DNA from: Angelakisella massiliensis
GTDB lineage: Bacteria > Bacillota > Clostridia > Oscillospirales > Ruminococcaceae
NCBI RefSeq assembly: GCF_900104675.1
Contig: NZ_LT629945.1
Span: 1,540,756 to 1,604,755 of the forward strand
DNA: 64,000 bases
Direction: 5' to 3'
The notes below the pieces were generated by a model. The model did not search any database and had not been told where the DNA came from. It saw only the letters and a list, made by a program, of their open reading frames with translations. Numbering within the stretch: the stretch's first letter is position 1; every line of letters starts with the position of its first letter. A program made the translations under genes and the position numbers. Of this stretch, positions 1-8,816 are shown piece after piece.

Positions 1-662
1 AACTGTGCGACGAAAAGAGCGAGGCATACAAGACCGGGTACAAGAATATCTGCGAGATCGGTAAGGAGCGAATCCGGCGGGCTGGTAAAATGCTAAAAGA
101 TGCGCTTGAAAGTTCCGGTTTGTTTGTTCGTGCAATGAAACGCCATCAAGATCAGCATGATTCACTTGAAGGATTTGCTTATGCGGAGTGGGAAGAAAGT
201 CCAGAGGTAATCAATGCAAAAAAAGAAATGGCAGCAAAACTGGATGTGGGCTTCCGTGTTTTCAAGCTGGACACCTCCAATCTGGAAACCTGGGACGCCA
301 CCCCCATTGAGGACGAGCAGCTCGACCTGCTGTATCGGCGGATGAACAGCATGATTCATCGGGTGAAGCCGGAGCGCACCGACCTGGATATGATTTATGA
401 AATCATGCTCAAACTGGGTGTGCCGCTGACCTACTCCGTGACACCGTTCTCCATCAATAACAAGACTGTCTATGGCGTGGGCGATGACTGCCTGCTGCTG
501 GTCTGTCTGGCCGAGGATGTGCAGCCCGAGGACGTGGAGCAGATGACCGAATATGCCCCGGCAAAAATCATCATCTCCCGTGACAGCTTTGCTGACGATA
601 CCGCTATGGCTAATGCCTACTATATCCTGCGGGATCATGGGATTGAGCTGAAACTGGTGTGA
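1..662 (+). CDS. mod: Type III restriction-modification methyltransferase (Mod), C-terminal part
   Basis: The reading frame is open from base 3 and has no start inside the window, so the N-terminal part, including the methylation motifs, lies to the left. The visible part begins with an ICEIGKERIRRAGKM stretch followed later by GFRVFKLDTSN, both typical of the C-terminal half of type III Mod subunits. Mod proteins recognise the target and methylate adenine using S-adenosylmethionine, and they are needed for cleavage by Res. About 40 residues between these two blocks (roughly bases 90-240) look like a lineage-specific insertion and are more AT-rich than the rest. The Res gene follows at 1195, which supports the call. 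Confidence 0.88.
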   Translation, partial: LCDEKSEAYKTGYKNICEIGKERIRRAGKMLKDALESSGLFVRAMKRHQDQHDSLEGFAYAEWEESPEVINAKKEMAAKLDVGFRVFKLDTSNLETWDATPIEDEQLDLLYRRMNSMIHRVKPERTDLDMIYEIMLKLGVPLTYSVTPFSINNKTVYGVGDDCLLLVCLAEDVQPEDVEQMTEYAPAKIIISRDSFADDTAMANAYYILRDHGIELKLV

Positions 663-669
663 GAAAGAT

Positions 670-1188
670 ATGAATAACACTCTAAAATGGTTTCATGTAA
701 TCACAAAAACCATTGTACATTGCTTACTTGGAACAATCGAATACATTGGTATTCCATTTTTACTTGCTTGTCTTTCTACATTCATTTCCCCTATCTCCAG
801 CGGTAATACTTTGTGGCTTTGGATTGAGCGGATTGCTTTTTGCTTTACGATATACGAAGTAATTATTGTTGGTGTGCGAAAAATGCAGATTGACATACGC
901 AAAGATGCACTATTAGCACTAAAAACCGCCTACGAACGAGCAGCCCTGTATTGTGAAACAGGAAATCAAGACATATATCGGAACTTAACTTCAAAAATAG
1001 ATCAGGTGCTTGACAATGGGATACTAAATCAACTTGATGTTGTGCAGAGCTATAAAAATCTCAAGCTCTACATGGACAGCAAAAATATTGTTGGAATCAA
1101 ATATGAGATTATCAATATTCAGCACTCCATTGAAGCAGATAATCTCTTATGGAACTATACCCTGTTCCTGCGGTTATTTAAGAGGTGA
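670..1188 (+). CDS. Small two-helix membrane protein between mod and res
   Basis: This 172-residue protein starts 7 bases after the mod stop and ends 6 bases before the res start, so it is almost certainly co-transcribed with the restriction system. Residues about 10-65 contain two hydrophobic segments (around HCLLGTIEYIGIPFLLACL and the WLWIERIAFCFTIYEVIIV stretch). The remaining 100 residues are hydrophilic and probably helical. Base composition is clearly more AT-rich than the flanking mod and res genes, which suggests separate acquisition. I do not recognise the family. Its position suggests an accessory role in the type III system, but this is inference only. Confidence 0.7.
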   Translation: MNNTLKWFHVITKTIVHCLLGTIEYIGIPFLLACLSTFISPISSGNTLWLWIERIAFCFTIYEVIIVGVRKMQIDIRKDALLALKTAYERAALYCETGNQDIYRNLTSKIDQVLDNGILNQLDVVQSYKNLKLYMDSKNIVGIKYEIINIQHSIEADNLLWNYTLFLRLFKR

Positions 1189-1194
1189 ACAGGC

Positions 1195-4100
1195 ATGAAA
1201 CTGAAATTCAAGAATCAAGCCTTCCAAATGGATGCAGTCAACGCTGTGGTGGATTTGTTTGCCGGCCAGGAGAAAACACGGAGCACCTTCTCCGTCATGG
1301 AGGAAGCCCAGACCAATTTCTTAAATGAGCTGGGCCAGGGCAATGCTCTCTACATTGACCAGGAAACATTGACCGCCAATATGCACACCGTCCAGAAGCG
1401 GAATAACCTGCCCCTGACCCCCACAGCGGAAGGCTGCCAGTTCTGTATTGAGATGGAAACTGGCACCGGCAAGACCTACGTCTACACCAAGACCATCTTT
1501 GAGCTGAACCGCAAGTACGGATTCACCAAGTTTGTTATCGTGGTGCCGTCGGTGGCCATCCGGGAGGGCGTCTACAAATCCTTTCAGGTCACGCAGGAGC
1601 ATTTCGGCCTGCAATACGACAACGTGCCATGCCGGTACTTCATCTACAACTCTGCCAAGCTGTCCGACGTGCGGCAATTTGCCACCAGTTCCAATATCGA
1701 AGTGATGATTATTAACATCGACGCTTTCAAGAAAGCGGAGAACATCATCAATCAAGCGCAGGATCGGCTCAACGGTGAAACGGCTATGGGCTTTATTCAG
1801 AACACACACCCTATCGTTATCATCGATGAACCCCAGAGCGTAGACAACACCCCCAAGGCCAAGGAAGCCATTGCCACGCTCAATCCCCTGTGTGTGCTGC
1901 GGTACTCCGCCACCCACCGAGAAAAAATCAATCTGCTTTACCGCCTGACTCCGGTAGACGCCTACCAGATGGGGCTGGTCAAGCAGATCGCCGTATCCTC
2001 CAATCAGGTTGCCGGTGGCTTCAATCAAGCCTATGTGCGGCTGCTTTCCGTCAGCAACGACAAGGGCTTTAAGGCCAGAGTGGAACTGGATGTGAAGGGC
2101 AAGACCGGAGCCGTGACCCGCAAGGCCATGACTGTCAAGCCGGGCGACGATTTATTCCTGCTGTCCGGCGGGCGGGAACTGTACGAAGGCTACACCGTTA
2201 CCGGAATTGACTGCACTCCCGATTTTGAACATATCGAGTTTGGCAATACCCAGGAGGTCAAGCTGGGCAAGGCCATTGGAGACGTGGACGAGAACATCGT
2301 CAAGAAGGCGCAAATCCGGCGCACCATCGAAACCCACCTTGACAAAGAGCTGCGGTATCTGGACAAGGGGATCAAGGTACTGTCCCTGTTCTTCATCGAT
2401 AAGGTGGACAAGTACCGCCACGAGGACGGCACACCCGGCATCTACGCCACTATGTTTGAGGAGTGCTATCAGGAGCTGATCGCAAAGCCCAAGTATGCGC
2501 TCCTCCGAGAGCGATTCACCACAGATGTGAGCAAGGTACATAACGGCTACTTCTCTCAGGACAAGAAAGGACGCCTGAAGGACACCAAGGGCGACACCCA
2601 GGCCGACGATGACACCTACAACACCATCATGCGGGACAAGGAGTGGCTTCTCAGCTTTGAGTGTCCGCTGCGGTTTATTTTCTCCCACTCGGCGCTGCGG
2701 GAAGGCTGGGACAACCCCAACGTGTTTCAGGTCTGCACCCTGATCGAGCAGAAGTCCACCTTTACCTGCCGCCAGAAGGTGGGCCGTGGCCTGCGCCTGT
2801 GCGTGAACCAGGACGGTGAACGCATCGAGGACAAGAATATCAATGTCCTTCACGTCATGGCCAACGAGAGCTTTTCCGAGTTTGCTTCCACCCTCCAGAA
2901 AGAGATCGAGGACGAAACTGGCGTCAAGTTTGGTGTACTCCAGCTCAGTTTGTTTGCTGGGATGACCTATCAGGAAGAAGTTACCCGTGAGCATACGATT
3001 GACAGAGAAGAGGCCCACGAGCTGGTAAAAACCTGGATGGACGACGGCTCCATTGACAAATGGATGGCCGACCCCGAAATGACGGCAGCGGAAGAAAAAA
3101 TTACAGCGGAATTGGAATCAGGGAAAATCACCGAACCGCCCAGCCCCGTAACGGAAGTCATGCGCCAAATTAAAAACGGTGCGACCGCTGAACAGGCAGC
3201 AGAGGCAATTATTGGAATCACCAGTACAATCACTACCGTAGAGGAACATACCGTCACCCACGAGGAAGCTACGGAGCTGCTGGAGCATTTTGAGCAGAAG
3301 GGGTATATCACCAGCACCGGTAAGGTCAAGGATACCATGAAGAACGCTTTGAAGAACGGAACCCTTGACCTGCCGAAAAAATATGAAGCTGCCAGAGAGC
3401 GTTTTGAGCAGATTATCGCCAATGCCGACCGGAAGCCCCCGGTGCGGGATGCCTCCCGTGATGTGGTGGTACGGCTCAACAAACAGGTCATGCTCTCCCC
3501 GGAGTTCCTGGAGCTGTGGAGCAAGATCAAGCAGAAAACCGCCTACCGGGTGAGCATTGACACAGAGCAGCTGGTGAAGAACTGCGTCAAAGCCTTTCAG
3601 GAAATGCCCCATATCCCCAAAACCCGTCTGGTGTCCCAGACTGCCGATATTCACATCCAGCAGTCCGGGATCAGCCACATGGAACGGGAAATGCGGACGA
3701 TGGAGATTGCCAACGATTATCAGGCCCTGCCGGACATCATCACCGCCATCAGCGATGAAACGCTGTTGACCCCGGCTACCGTCAATCGGATTCTGGTAGA
3801 GAGCGGACGGTGTGGCGATTTCCTCAACAATCCGGAGGCATTTCTGGAGCAAGCCGTAGAGCTAATCCGCAGCCACCGCCACGCCTTGGCTATCGACGGT
3901 ATCCGTTATGTGAAGCTGGATGGCCAGGAATATTATGTGCAGGAAATCTTCGACACCACGGAGTTGCTTGCTAACCTGGATCGAAACGCCGTAAAGGTGG
4001 AACACAGCGTCTATGACTATGTGGTTTACGACAGCTCCACGGTAGAGAAGCCGGTGGCGGTGGCCCTGGACAACGACCCGGATGTGAAGATGTTCTTCAA

Positions 4101-4350
4101 GATTCCCAGCCGCTTCAAAATTGAAACCCCCATTGGCACGTACAACCCCGACTGGGCTGTGTATCTGAATAAGAACGGTGAGGAAAAGCTGTACTTCGTC
4201 CTGGAAACCAAGGGTGACACCAGCTTTATGCACCTGAAAACCAGTGAGCAGCTAAAAATCCACTGCGGCAAGGAGCATTTCAAAGCACTGGACGCAGGTG
4301 TGGAGCTGGAGACTGCAACCAGTTGGACGGAGCTGCGCAAGCGCATTTGA
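1195..4350 (+). CDS. res: Type III restriction endonuclease Res subunit
   Basis: This 1051-residue protein has the full Res layout. Walker A is ETGTGKT (residues 88-94), the DEAD-like box is IIDEPQ (about 208), SATH is motif III (about 236), HSALREGWDNPN is motif V (about 498) and QKVGRGLRL is motif VI (about 527). A C-terminal PD-(D/E)XK nuclease is visible as NPDW (about 984) and VLETKG (about 1003). Res forms a complex with Mod, translocates or diffuses along DNA using ATP, and cuts unmodified DNA. Length is normal for the family and no disruption is seen. The gene converges on the MobA relaxase gene, with 19 bases between the stops. Confidence 0.95.
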   Translation: MKLKFKNQAFQMDAVNAVVDLFAGQEKTRSTFSVMEEAQTNFLNELGQGNALYIDQETLTANMHTVQKRNNLPLTPTAEGCQFCIEMETGTGKTYVYTKTIFELNRKYGFTKFVIVVPSVAIREGVYKSFQVTQEHFGLQYDNVPCRYFIYNSAKLSDVRQFATSSNIEVMIINIDAFKKAENIINQAQDRLNGETAMGFIQNTHPIVIIDEPQSVDNTPKAKEAIATLNPLCVLRYSATHREKINLLYRLTPVDAYQMGLVKQIAVSSNQVAGGFNQAYVRLLSVSNDKGFKARVELDVKGKTGAVTRKAMTVKPGDDLFLLSGGRELYEGYTVTGIDCTPDFEHIEFGNTQEVKLGKAIGDVDENIVKKAQIRRTIETHLDKELRYLDKGIKVLSLFFIDKVDKYRHEDGTPGIYATMFEECYQELIAKPKYALLRERFTTDVSKVHNGYFSQDKKGRLKDTKGDTQADDDTYNTIMRDKEWLLSFECPLRFIFSHSALREGWDNPNVFQVCTLIEQKSTFTCRQKVGRGLRLCVNQDGERIEDKNINVLHVMANESFSEFASTLQKEIEDETGVKFGVLQLSLFAGMTYQEEVTREHTIDREEAHELVKTWMDDGSIDKWMADPEMTAAEEKITAELESGKITEPPSPVTEVMRQIKNGATAEQAAEAIIGITSTITTVEEHTVTHEEATELLEHFEQKGYITSTGKVKDTMKNALKNGTLDLPKKYEAARERFEQIIANADRKPPVRDASRDVVVRLNKQVMLSPEFLELWSKIKQKTAYRVSIDTEQLVKNCVKAFQEMPHIPKTRLVSQTADIHIQQSGISHMEREMRTMEIANDYQALPDIITAISDETLLTPATVNRILVESGRCGDFLNNPEAFLEQAVELIRSHRHALAIDGIRYVKLDGQEYYVQEIFDTTELLANLDRNAVKVEHSVYDYVVYDSSTVEKPVAVALDNDPDVKMFFKIPSRFKIETPIGTYNPDWAVYLNKNGEEKLYFVLETKGDTSFMHLKTSEQLKIHCGKEHFKALDAGVELETATSWTELRKRI

Positions 4351-4369
4351 CAGAGATAGAAAGAGCTTT

Positions 4370-6076
4370 TTATCTCACATCTCGTCCTTGATTCTTGCGC
4401 TTTCCCTTGTTGGAAATCTGCTGCTCCTTCTGCGTCTGGCGCACCATTCTCCGCACGGCCAGCCGCTCTGCATCCTCGTCCAGCATCCGGGACACCGCCT
4501 TTTTACTGTCAAACATCAGAAGTGGGCTGTACTTCTCAACGTAAACCTGCTGTGCCTGGTTCTCCGCTTCCTGTTCTTTGCCGGGGCGGATGGCCTGTCT
4601 TGCTTCATACAGCTGCACTGGGTCGAAGCCCTGGGCCTGCTCCCGAAGCCCGGCATACTCGTTCAGGGCAGCGTCCAACTCGGCGGAATATTTCTGTTCC
4701 TGTTCTTCCAGCCGTTTCAGGCTCTGCTCCATGGCAGCGATGTCTTTAGGAAATTTATCGGCGGCATCTTCCTCGGTATATGCCAGCGACGCCAGAAGCA
4801 GATTTTTCTCAGAACGCAATTCTTCCAAATCCTCTGTCAGTGCCGCAATTTTTGCGGCCAGCTCCCGGTGTCGGAATACATGGACAGCAGAGAGCGCCTT
4901 TTTCTCGGTAAGCAGGCTGCGGCGCTCCTTCGTCTTATCTCGGATGTCCTTTGCCAGCTGATTGTACTGTGTGAGGGCAGGGCGCAGCGTATTCAGCGAA
5001 GTGTTCAGGCGTTCCTTGCCCTTGCGGAGATACCCCAGCTGATAGCAGAACAGCAGCAGATTTTTACGCAGATTCTCCATGGCCTCGGCAAGTGCCGGGA
5101 GGGTATTTTTGACTGCCTGGGCCAGCTTTTTGACCTGTCCCCTCAGCTCCCGGAGCAGGGCATTGTCGGTCTTGATCTGCCGGTTCAGCTCGCACCGGTC
5201 AGAGATGATACCCTTTTTCTCCATGGCTCTGGCAACCACACCCTCATGGACCGTGGGCCGCTCCAGCAGACCACGCTCGGCATGGCTGCGGTGGTCGATG
5301 CGTTCCTCATGTCCGGTGCGCTCCAGATGGCGGTTTGCCACATCTGCCCATGCAGCCCGCCACAGAACAAGTTGCTCATCGCTGTTCCAGCGTTCCGTGA
5401 TGGGATTCTGTCTGCCATATTTGGTACTTTTGGGATACTTGGATACCCGTTCATAATCCTGCGCCTGCGCTGCGGACGGGGCCATATACACCTTCTTTTT
5501 GCCCACTTTGTACTGGTACTGTTTTTCCCAGCCGTCGGCCTGCGCCTGTTTGAACTCAGCGGCGGTAAAGCCCCGTTCCTCGCCGTCTTTGACACAGAGA
5601 TATTCTTTCTCAGTCTTGTACTGCCATTTTCCCTTTTCATCCAGCGGGCGCACCGTCAGCAGGATATGGGCATGGGGATTGTGTCCGGGAGGATACGGGT
5701 CATGGATGGCAGCATCGGCGCACATTCCGTCTGCCACAAATTGCTCCTTGATGAAATCTTGCAGGAGCTGGATTTGTTCCTCCCGGCTCAGTTCTATGGG
5801 CAGCGCCGCCACAAATTCACGGGCGAGGCGACTGTCCTTTGCTGTTTCGGTTTCCTCCACGGCGTTCCACAGGGTTTCCCGATCCTGCCACTCTGCGGGG
5901 GCCGTGGCTGGCAGAAAAACCTGCCGCCACCCAAGGCCCTGTTTGCGGGTGTAGTCGTGCTGCACCCCGTCATACTCGTTGAGCATCCGGGAACAGCTCA
6001 GATAGGCCGCAGCAGCCACAGCGGAGCGCCCGGCTCCACGGCTGACCATCTTGGCCTCCAAATGATAAATCGCCAT
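4370..6076 (-). CDS. mobA: MobA/MobL family relaxase
   Basis: This 568-residue protein begins MAIYHLEAKMVSRGAGRSA, the usual MobA/MobL start. It carries a metal-binding histidine cluster, H125 then GHNPHAH (H132, H135, H137), followed by ILLTVRPL. The C-terminal half (about residues 270-520) is rich in charged residues and likely coiled coil. Relaxases of this family nick one strand at oriT and carry it into the recipient using the transfer machinery of another conjugative element. The region just upstream (6101-6438) is an exceptional run of hairpins that may contain oriT. No type IV secretion genes are visible, so the element is mobilizable rather than self-transmissible, as far as the window shows. 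Confidence 0.92.
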   Translation of the reverse strand: MAIYHLEAKMVSRGAGRSAVAAAAYLSCSRMLNEYDGVQHDYTRKQGLGWRQVFLPATAPAEWQDRETLWNAVEETETAKDSRLAREFVAALPIELSREEQIQLLQDFIKEQFVADGMCADAAIHDPYPPGHNPHAHILLTVRPLDEKGKWQYKTEKEYLCVKDGEERGFTAAEFKQAQADGWEKQYQYKVGKKKVYMAPSAAQAQDYERVSKYPKSTKYGRQNPITERWNSDEQLVLWRAAWADVANRHLERTGHEERIDHRSHAERGLLERPTVHEGVVARAMEKKGIISDRCELNRQIKTDNALLRELRGQVKKLAQAVKNTLPALAEAMENLRKNLLLFCYQLGYLRKGKERLNTSLNTLRPALTQYNQLAKDIRDKTKERRSLLTEKKALSAVHVFRHRELAAKIAALTEDLEELRSEKNLLLASLAYTEEDAADKFPKDIAAMEQSLKRLEEQEQKYSAELDAALNEYAGLREQAQGFDPVQLYEARQAIRPGKEQEAENQAQQVYVEKYSPLLMFDSKKAVSRMLDEDAERLAVRRMVRQTQKEQQISNKGKRKNQGRDVR

Positions 6077-6458
6077 AAATCACCTTGTCCTTTCTGAAAG
6101 GGGTGCCCCGAAACAGGGCACCCTTGTTTTCGCTCAGTGCGTCGTGAAATACGACGCACCACCAGCAGGGGCGGAACGATTCGTTCCACCCCTGTATCTG
6201 TGTCAAGCTGCCGGTGGCAGGTTGACACAGGCAGACGGCGGGATGGGGTGGCAATATACCACCCCATGAACAGGGGCTTCCAAAACGGAAACCCCTGCGT
6301 CGACTGCATGGGCAAGGCTGGCAGTTTGGCAGAAATGCAGCCTTGTCCAGCGGCTCCCGCAGGAGCCGCAATCCCCCTCGGAGAGCGCACGTGCCCGACC
6401 AACGGGAGGGCTACCACCGCCTGCTTTAGCAGGTGGTGAGTAAGTGCGCCCTTCGGGA
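6077..6458. other. Dense hairpin array upstream of mobA (possible oriT or structured leader)
   Basis: No convincing gene lies here. At least nine consecutive inverted repeats are visible: 6101-6123 (8-bp arms), 6137-6159 (9 bp), 6166-6194 (14 bp, one mismatch), 6198-6230 (9 bp plus an inner 5 bp), 6243-6267 (9 bp), 6271-6297 (11 bp, one mismatch), 6313-6345 (8 bp), 6350-6369 (8 bp) and 6415-6438 (10 bp with one G-T). Arm sequences differ from hairpin to hairpin, so this is neither a tandem repeat nor CRISPR. The position immediately before a relaxase gene suggests oriT and/or a structured mRNA leader. Confidence 0.65.
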
Positions 6459-6497
6459 TAAAAAAGAGGAAGGCCCCCGGTTTCCCGGAGACCTCCC
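6459..6497 (-). terminator. Rho-independent terminator after the DUF3847-like gene
   Basis: Read on the minus strand, a GC-rich stem (GGAGGTCTCCGGG, loop AAA, then CCGGGGGCCTTCC) is followed by CTTTTTTA. It sits 9 bases past the stop of the minus-strand gene at 6506. Confidence 0.75.
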
Positions 6498-6505
6498 AGC
6501 AGTTT

Positions 6506-6712
6506 TCAATCGTGTCCTGCCAGCTTTCGCCGCAGGTACTCTTCCAGATTATCAAGCCCTACCGCCTGTACTTCCGGCAGCACTTTTTCCAGTACAGCGC
6601 CCTCCTGAATGAGCCGCCTTGTCCGGGCTTTTCGCTCCTTCACCCGGTCCCGTGCCTGGGCTTCCTCCAAGCGGTGCTTTGCCTGCAACAGTTTCTTTTC
6701 TTCACTTGTCAT
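6506..6712 (-). CDS. DUF3847-like small mobile-element protein
   Basis: This 68-residue, highly charged, probably all-helical protein contains RTRRLIQEGAVLEKVLPEV. That pattern is typical of the short DUF3847 proteins encoded beside MobA/MobL relaxases in Clostridia elements. It starts 4 bases after the stop of the upstream gene (6717-6929), so the two are likely one transcript. A terminator follows directly. The function is unknown; the location suggests a relaxosome accessory or mobilization role, which is inference. Confidence 0.75.
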   Translation of the reverse strand: MTSEEKKLLQAKHRLEEAQARDRVKERKARTRRLIQEGAVLEKVLPEVQAVGLDNLEEYLRRKLAGHD

Positions 6713-6716
6713 GGGA

Positions 6717-6929
6717 TTACCTCCGTTTCTGCCAGATCAGGTCATAGCCCAGCACATCGGCCAGTTCCACAACCTCCTTGTAGCGGATGGATTCCCGCTG
6801 GAGCTTGGCCGACAGGTTGGAAACGCTGTCCGACCAGTCGTATTCCTCATGGAGCCGGTCAACTACCTCCTGCATGGTGTATCCCGCCCGGACGATCTGT
6901 GCCTTAATCTCATTGCGTACCGTCATCAT
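6717..6929 (-). CDS. Small helix-turn-helix-like protein
   Basis: This protein of about 70 residues contains SVSNLSAKLQRESIRYKEVVELADVLGYDL, which resembles a compact Cro/phage-repressor-like helix-turn-helix. An AGGAGG lies 7 bases before the ATG at 6929 (a second ATG follows at 6926), so I chose this start instead of a longer open frame reaching 7184 that lacks a ribosome site. Such genes are common beside DUF3847 genes in gut Firmicute mobile elements. A role in controlling element genes is plausible but unproven. Confidence 0.7.
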   Translation of the reverse strand: MMTVRNEIKAQIVRAGYTMQEVVDRLHEEYDWSDSVSNLSAKLQRESIRYKEVVELADVLGYDLIWQKRR

Positions 6930-6955
6930 CAAAAATCCTCCTAAATTTTCTTGAT

Positions 6956-6998
6956 AAAAAAGCGAAGTCGGCACGCCTTCTGGCATAACCGCTTCGCT
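6956..6998 (-). terminator. Terminator between the primase genes and the small HTH gene
   Basis: On the minus strand AGCGAAG pairs with CTTCGCT around an inner, nearly complete stem (CGG-TATGCC / GGCGTG-CCG with AGAA loop), followed by six T. It would end the primase transcript and isolate the 6929-6506 gene pair. Confidence 0.75.
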
Positions 6999-7430
6999 GT
7001 GTCGTGAAAAATCCCCTTGTAACCAAATCCGTTCAGAATTGCCGGTGTGATGTCCTGTCCATAAGCCGCACCTTCCGACTTTCCCATTCGTGTGACTTGG
7101 CTTGAAACCGTGCATTTCCCCATGATTCCATGCACCCGGTTCACCGGGGTAAGAAGCACGGTTTCGCAAAATGATTTTTTTCAACCGTCAATTACTTTCC
7201 GATTCCCACTTGCCTTGATTTAGCATGGGGATTTGACCGGTGATTCTGACTGACATAGCCGCCGAGTTGCTATAAAAGGGAGAACAAGGGTCAATCAAAG
7301 CGTACGTACGTACAGCGTCCTCACAAGCTCCACATCCTTCGCTTCCGGCCAAAGCCGAAAGCTCACTCGTTCCGCTGCTCGTCCTTTCCCCAACGGAACC
7401 GCTTTACAGGGTTCCGCTGGGGCCCCAGTA
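6999..7430. repeat. Gene-poor gap with a palindromic GTACGTACGTAC repeat
   Basis: No convincing gene is seen. The self-complementary 12-mer GTACGTACGTAC occurs at 7302-7313, and again at 7463-7474 inside the 3' end of the primase/helicase gene, about 160 bases apart. Restriction-site-like GTAC runs of this length are unusual by chance. The spacer holds several short GC-rich inverted repeats. Confidence 0.5.
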
Positions 7431-8816
7431 TTAACGCCGCCATTCCTCCGGCACATCTTCCGGTACGTACGTACGCATCGAATCACCGGAAAACACTGAT
7501 ATATGATTTCTCACCAATACCTCAATTCCCAGAAATCCACGCACCCGCCGTCCGGCTGCGTTGGTCACATTGTTGCAGTATTCCAGATTATAGCGGCTCT
7601 GGCAGGCAATCAGGGCTTCGCTGAAGCTGCGTGGCTTCAGGGCAGGCAGGTTGTTTTCGGTGCAGTAAATCTGGTATGCCTCGTACAGTTCTTTGGAGCT
7701 GGCAGATAGATCCGCTTTCCGGCGAACATACCCGTCAGAATCCAGAAAATCATAGACATTGTTATTGTCCCGCTTGACTGCCTCCCGGTTTTCTCTGGTG
7801 CGGTCGCTTTCGGTGAACTTGAAGTTGTTGGCGGCCAGCCGCTGCAATCCCTCAAAAGCCCACAGCAGAATACCCTCCACCTCGGCTTTCATCTTCTCGG
7901 CAAGGTCAGGATCATCCACACGGCCAGCCGGTTTTTCTTTCGTGGTCAGCACCAGCTGGCGGCGATAAAACCCGTCGCTCCGGTCAAACAGCGCCTGCAA
8001 ATCCCCGTTGGAGAAGGCCAGTAGCCGGGCGCACATCCATCCCTGATAGCTCTGCTTGCCCTTGCGCTCCAAATCCATCTTGCCCTGGGCGGTGACAATG
8101 GATTTCACATAGTTGGTCTGGCGCAGGGCTTCCATCCGCATATCGTCGTCCACGCACAGGAGGATATGTTCCAGGTCAGCACGGGCAAAACGGTTCTCGG
8201 ATATTTTCCCGATGCTGCCATCCTTCATGTTGGAGCCGAACAAAGTTCCCAGAACAGCGCCGATCTGCGACTTGCCCTCGCCGCCGCTGCCCTTAATGAC
8301 CATCATCCGTTGTCCCTTGTTGCTGGGAATCAGGCAGTAGCCGATATATTCCTGCAAGGTGGGGATGTCCTCCGGGTAGAGCAGGCCATCCAGAAATTGC
8401 AGCCAGAGAACAGGCTTTGGGGCGTTGGGGTTGTAGGCCACAGGGAAGCGGTTGCGGACGATTTTCGGCTTTCCCTCCGCAAAGGTTCCGTCCAGAAAAA
8501 GCGTCCCGTTGGAAAGATGAATCCGGTCTGGCTCCGGGGGAAAATCCTCCACCAGTGCTGCCAGCTTCATCAGCTCCACAATGTTGCTGATTTTACGGGG
8601 AATATTGCTGACCGCACAGCATTTCAGTTCCTCAAAAATCTCTCCCCGCAGGGGTAGTTCATCGGTCACACGACCTTCGGGCGTGAAAAAAGCCCCGTTT
8701 GTGAAGATGATCTTGTGCGTCTGCAAGAACTCCTCACAAAACAGGGCTTCGTTGATGCTTTTTCCATCAAACCAGACGGGCATCCCGTCAAGCTGCGCTT
8801 TGTTTTTCATGGGCAT
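7431..8816 (-). CDS. P4-type phage/plasmid primase-helicase (D5/SF3 helicase part)
   Basis: This 461-residue protein has a Walker A GSGGEGKS (residues 176-183), an acidic CVDDDM Walker B-like box about 45 residues later, and the overall pattern of the C-terminal part of phage P4-type primases. In that part a D5-like SF3 helicase domain unwinds replication origins. The catalytic primase domain is missing from this protein. The gene overlaps the upstream CHC2 zinc-finger gene by 29 bases, so the two may act together as a split primase/helicase for element replication after transfer. One copy of the GTACGTACGTAC palindrome encodes its TYV segment near the C-terminus. Confidence 0.85.
   Translation of the reverse strand: MPMKNKAQLDGMPVWFDGKSINEALFCEEFLQTHKIIFTNGAFFTPEGRVTDELPLRGEIFEELKCCAVSNIPRKISNIVELMKLAALVEDFPPEPDRIHLSNGTLFLDGTFAEGKPKIVRNRFPVAYNPNAPKPVLWLQFLDGLLYPEDIPTLQEYIGYCLIPSNKGQRMMVIKGSGGEGKSQIGAVLGTLFGSNMKDGSIGKISENRFARADLEHILLCVDDDMRMEALRQTNYVKSIVTAQGKMDLERKGKQSYQGWMCARLLAFSNGDLQALFDRSDGFYRRQLVLTTKEKPAGRVDDPDLAEKMKAEVEGILLWAFEGLQRLAANNFKFTESDRTRENREAVKRDNNNVYDFLDSDGYVRRKADLSASSKELYEAYQIYCTENNLPALKPRSFSEALIACQSRYNLEYCNNVTNAAGRRVRGFLGIEVLVRNHISVFSGDSMRTYVPEDVPEEWRR

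Noticed and set aside
4298-6097. A 599-codon plus-strand frame opposite the MobA relaxase gene
   Set aside because: The minus frame has clear relaxase motifs and a normal start; the plus frame is a Leu/Phe-rich shadow caused by high GC at codon third positions.
6101-6438. Possible CRISPR array
   Set aside because: The units are hairpins with different sequences and irregular spacing; there is no constant repeat and no cas gene.
6717-7184. Longer version (155 codons) of the small HTH-like gene
   Set aside because: It would run through a strong terminator hairpin, and a good AGGAGG sits at the shorter start.
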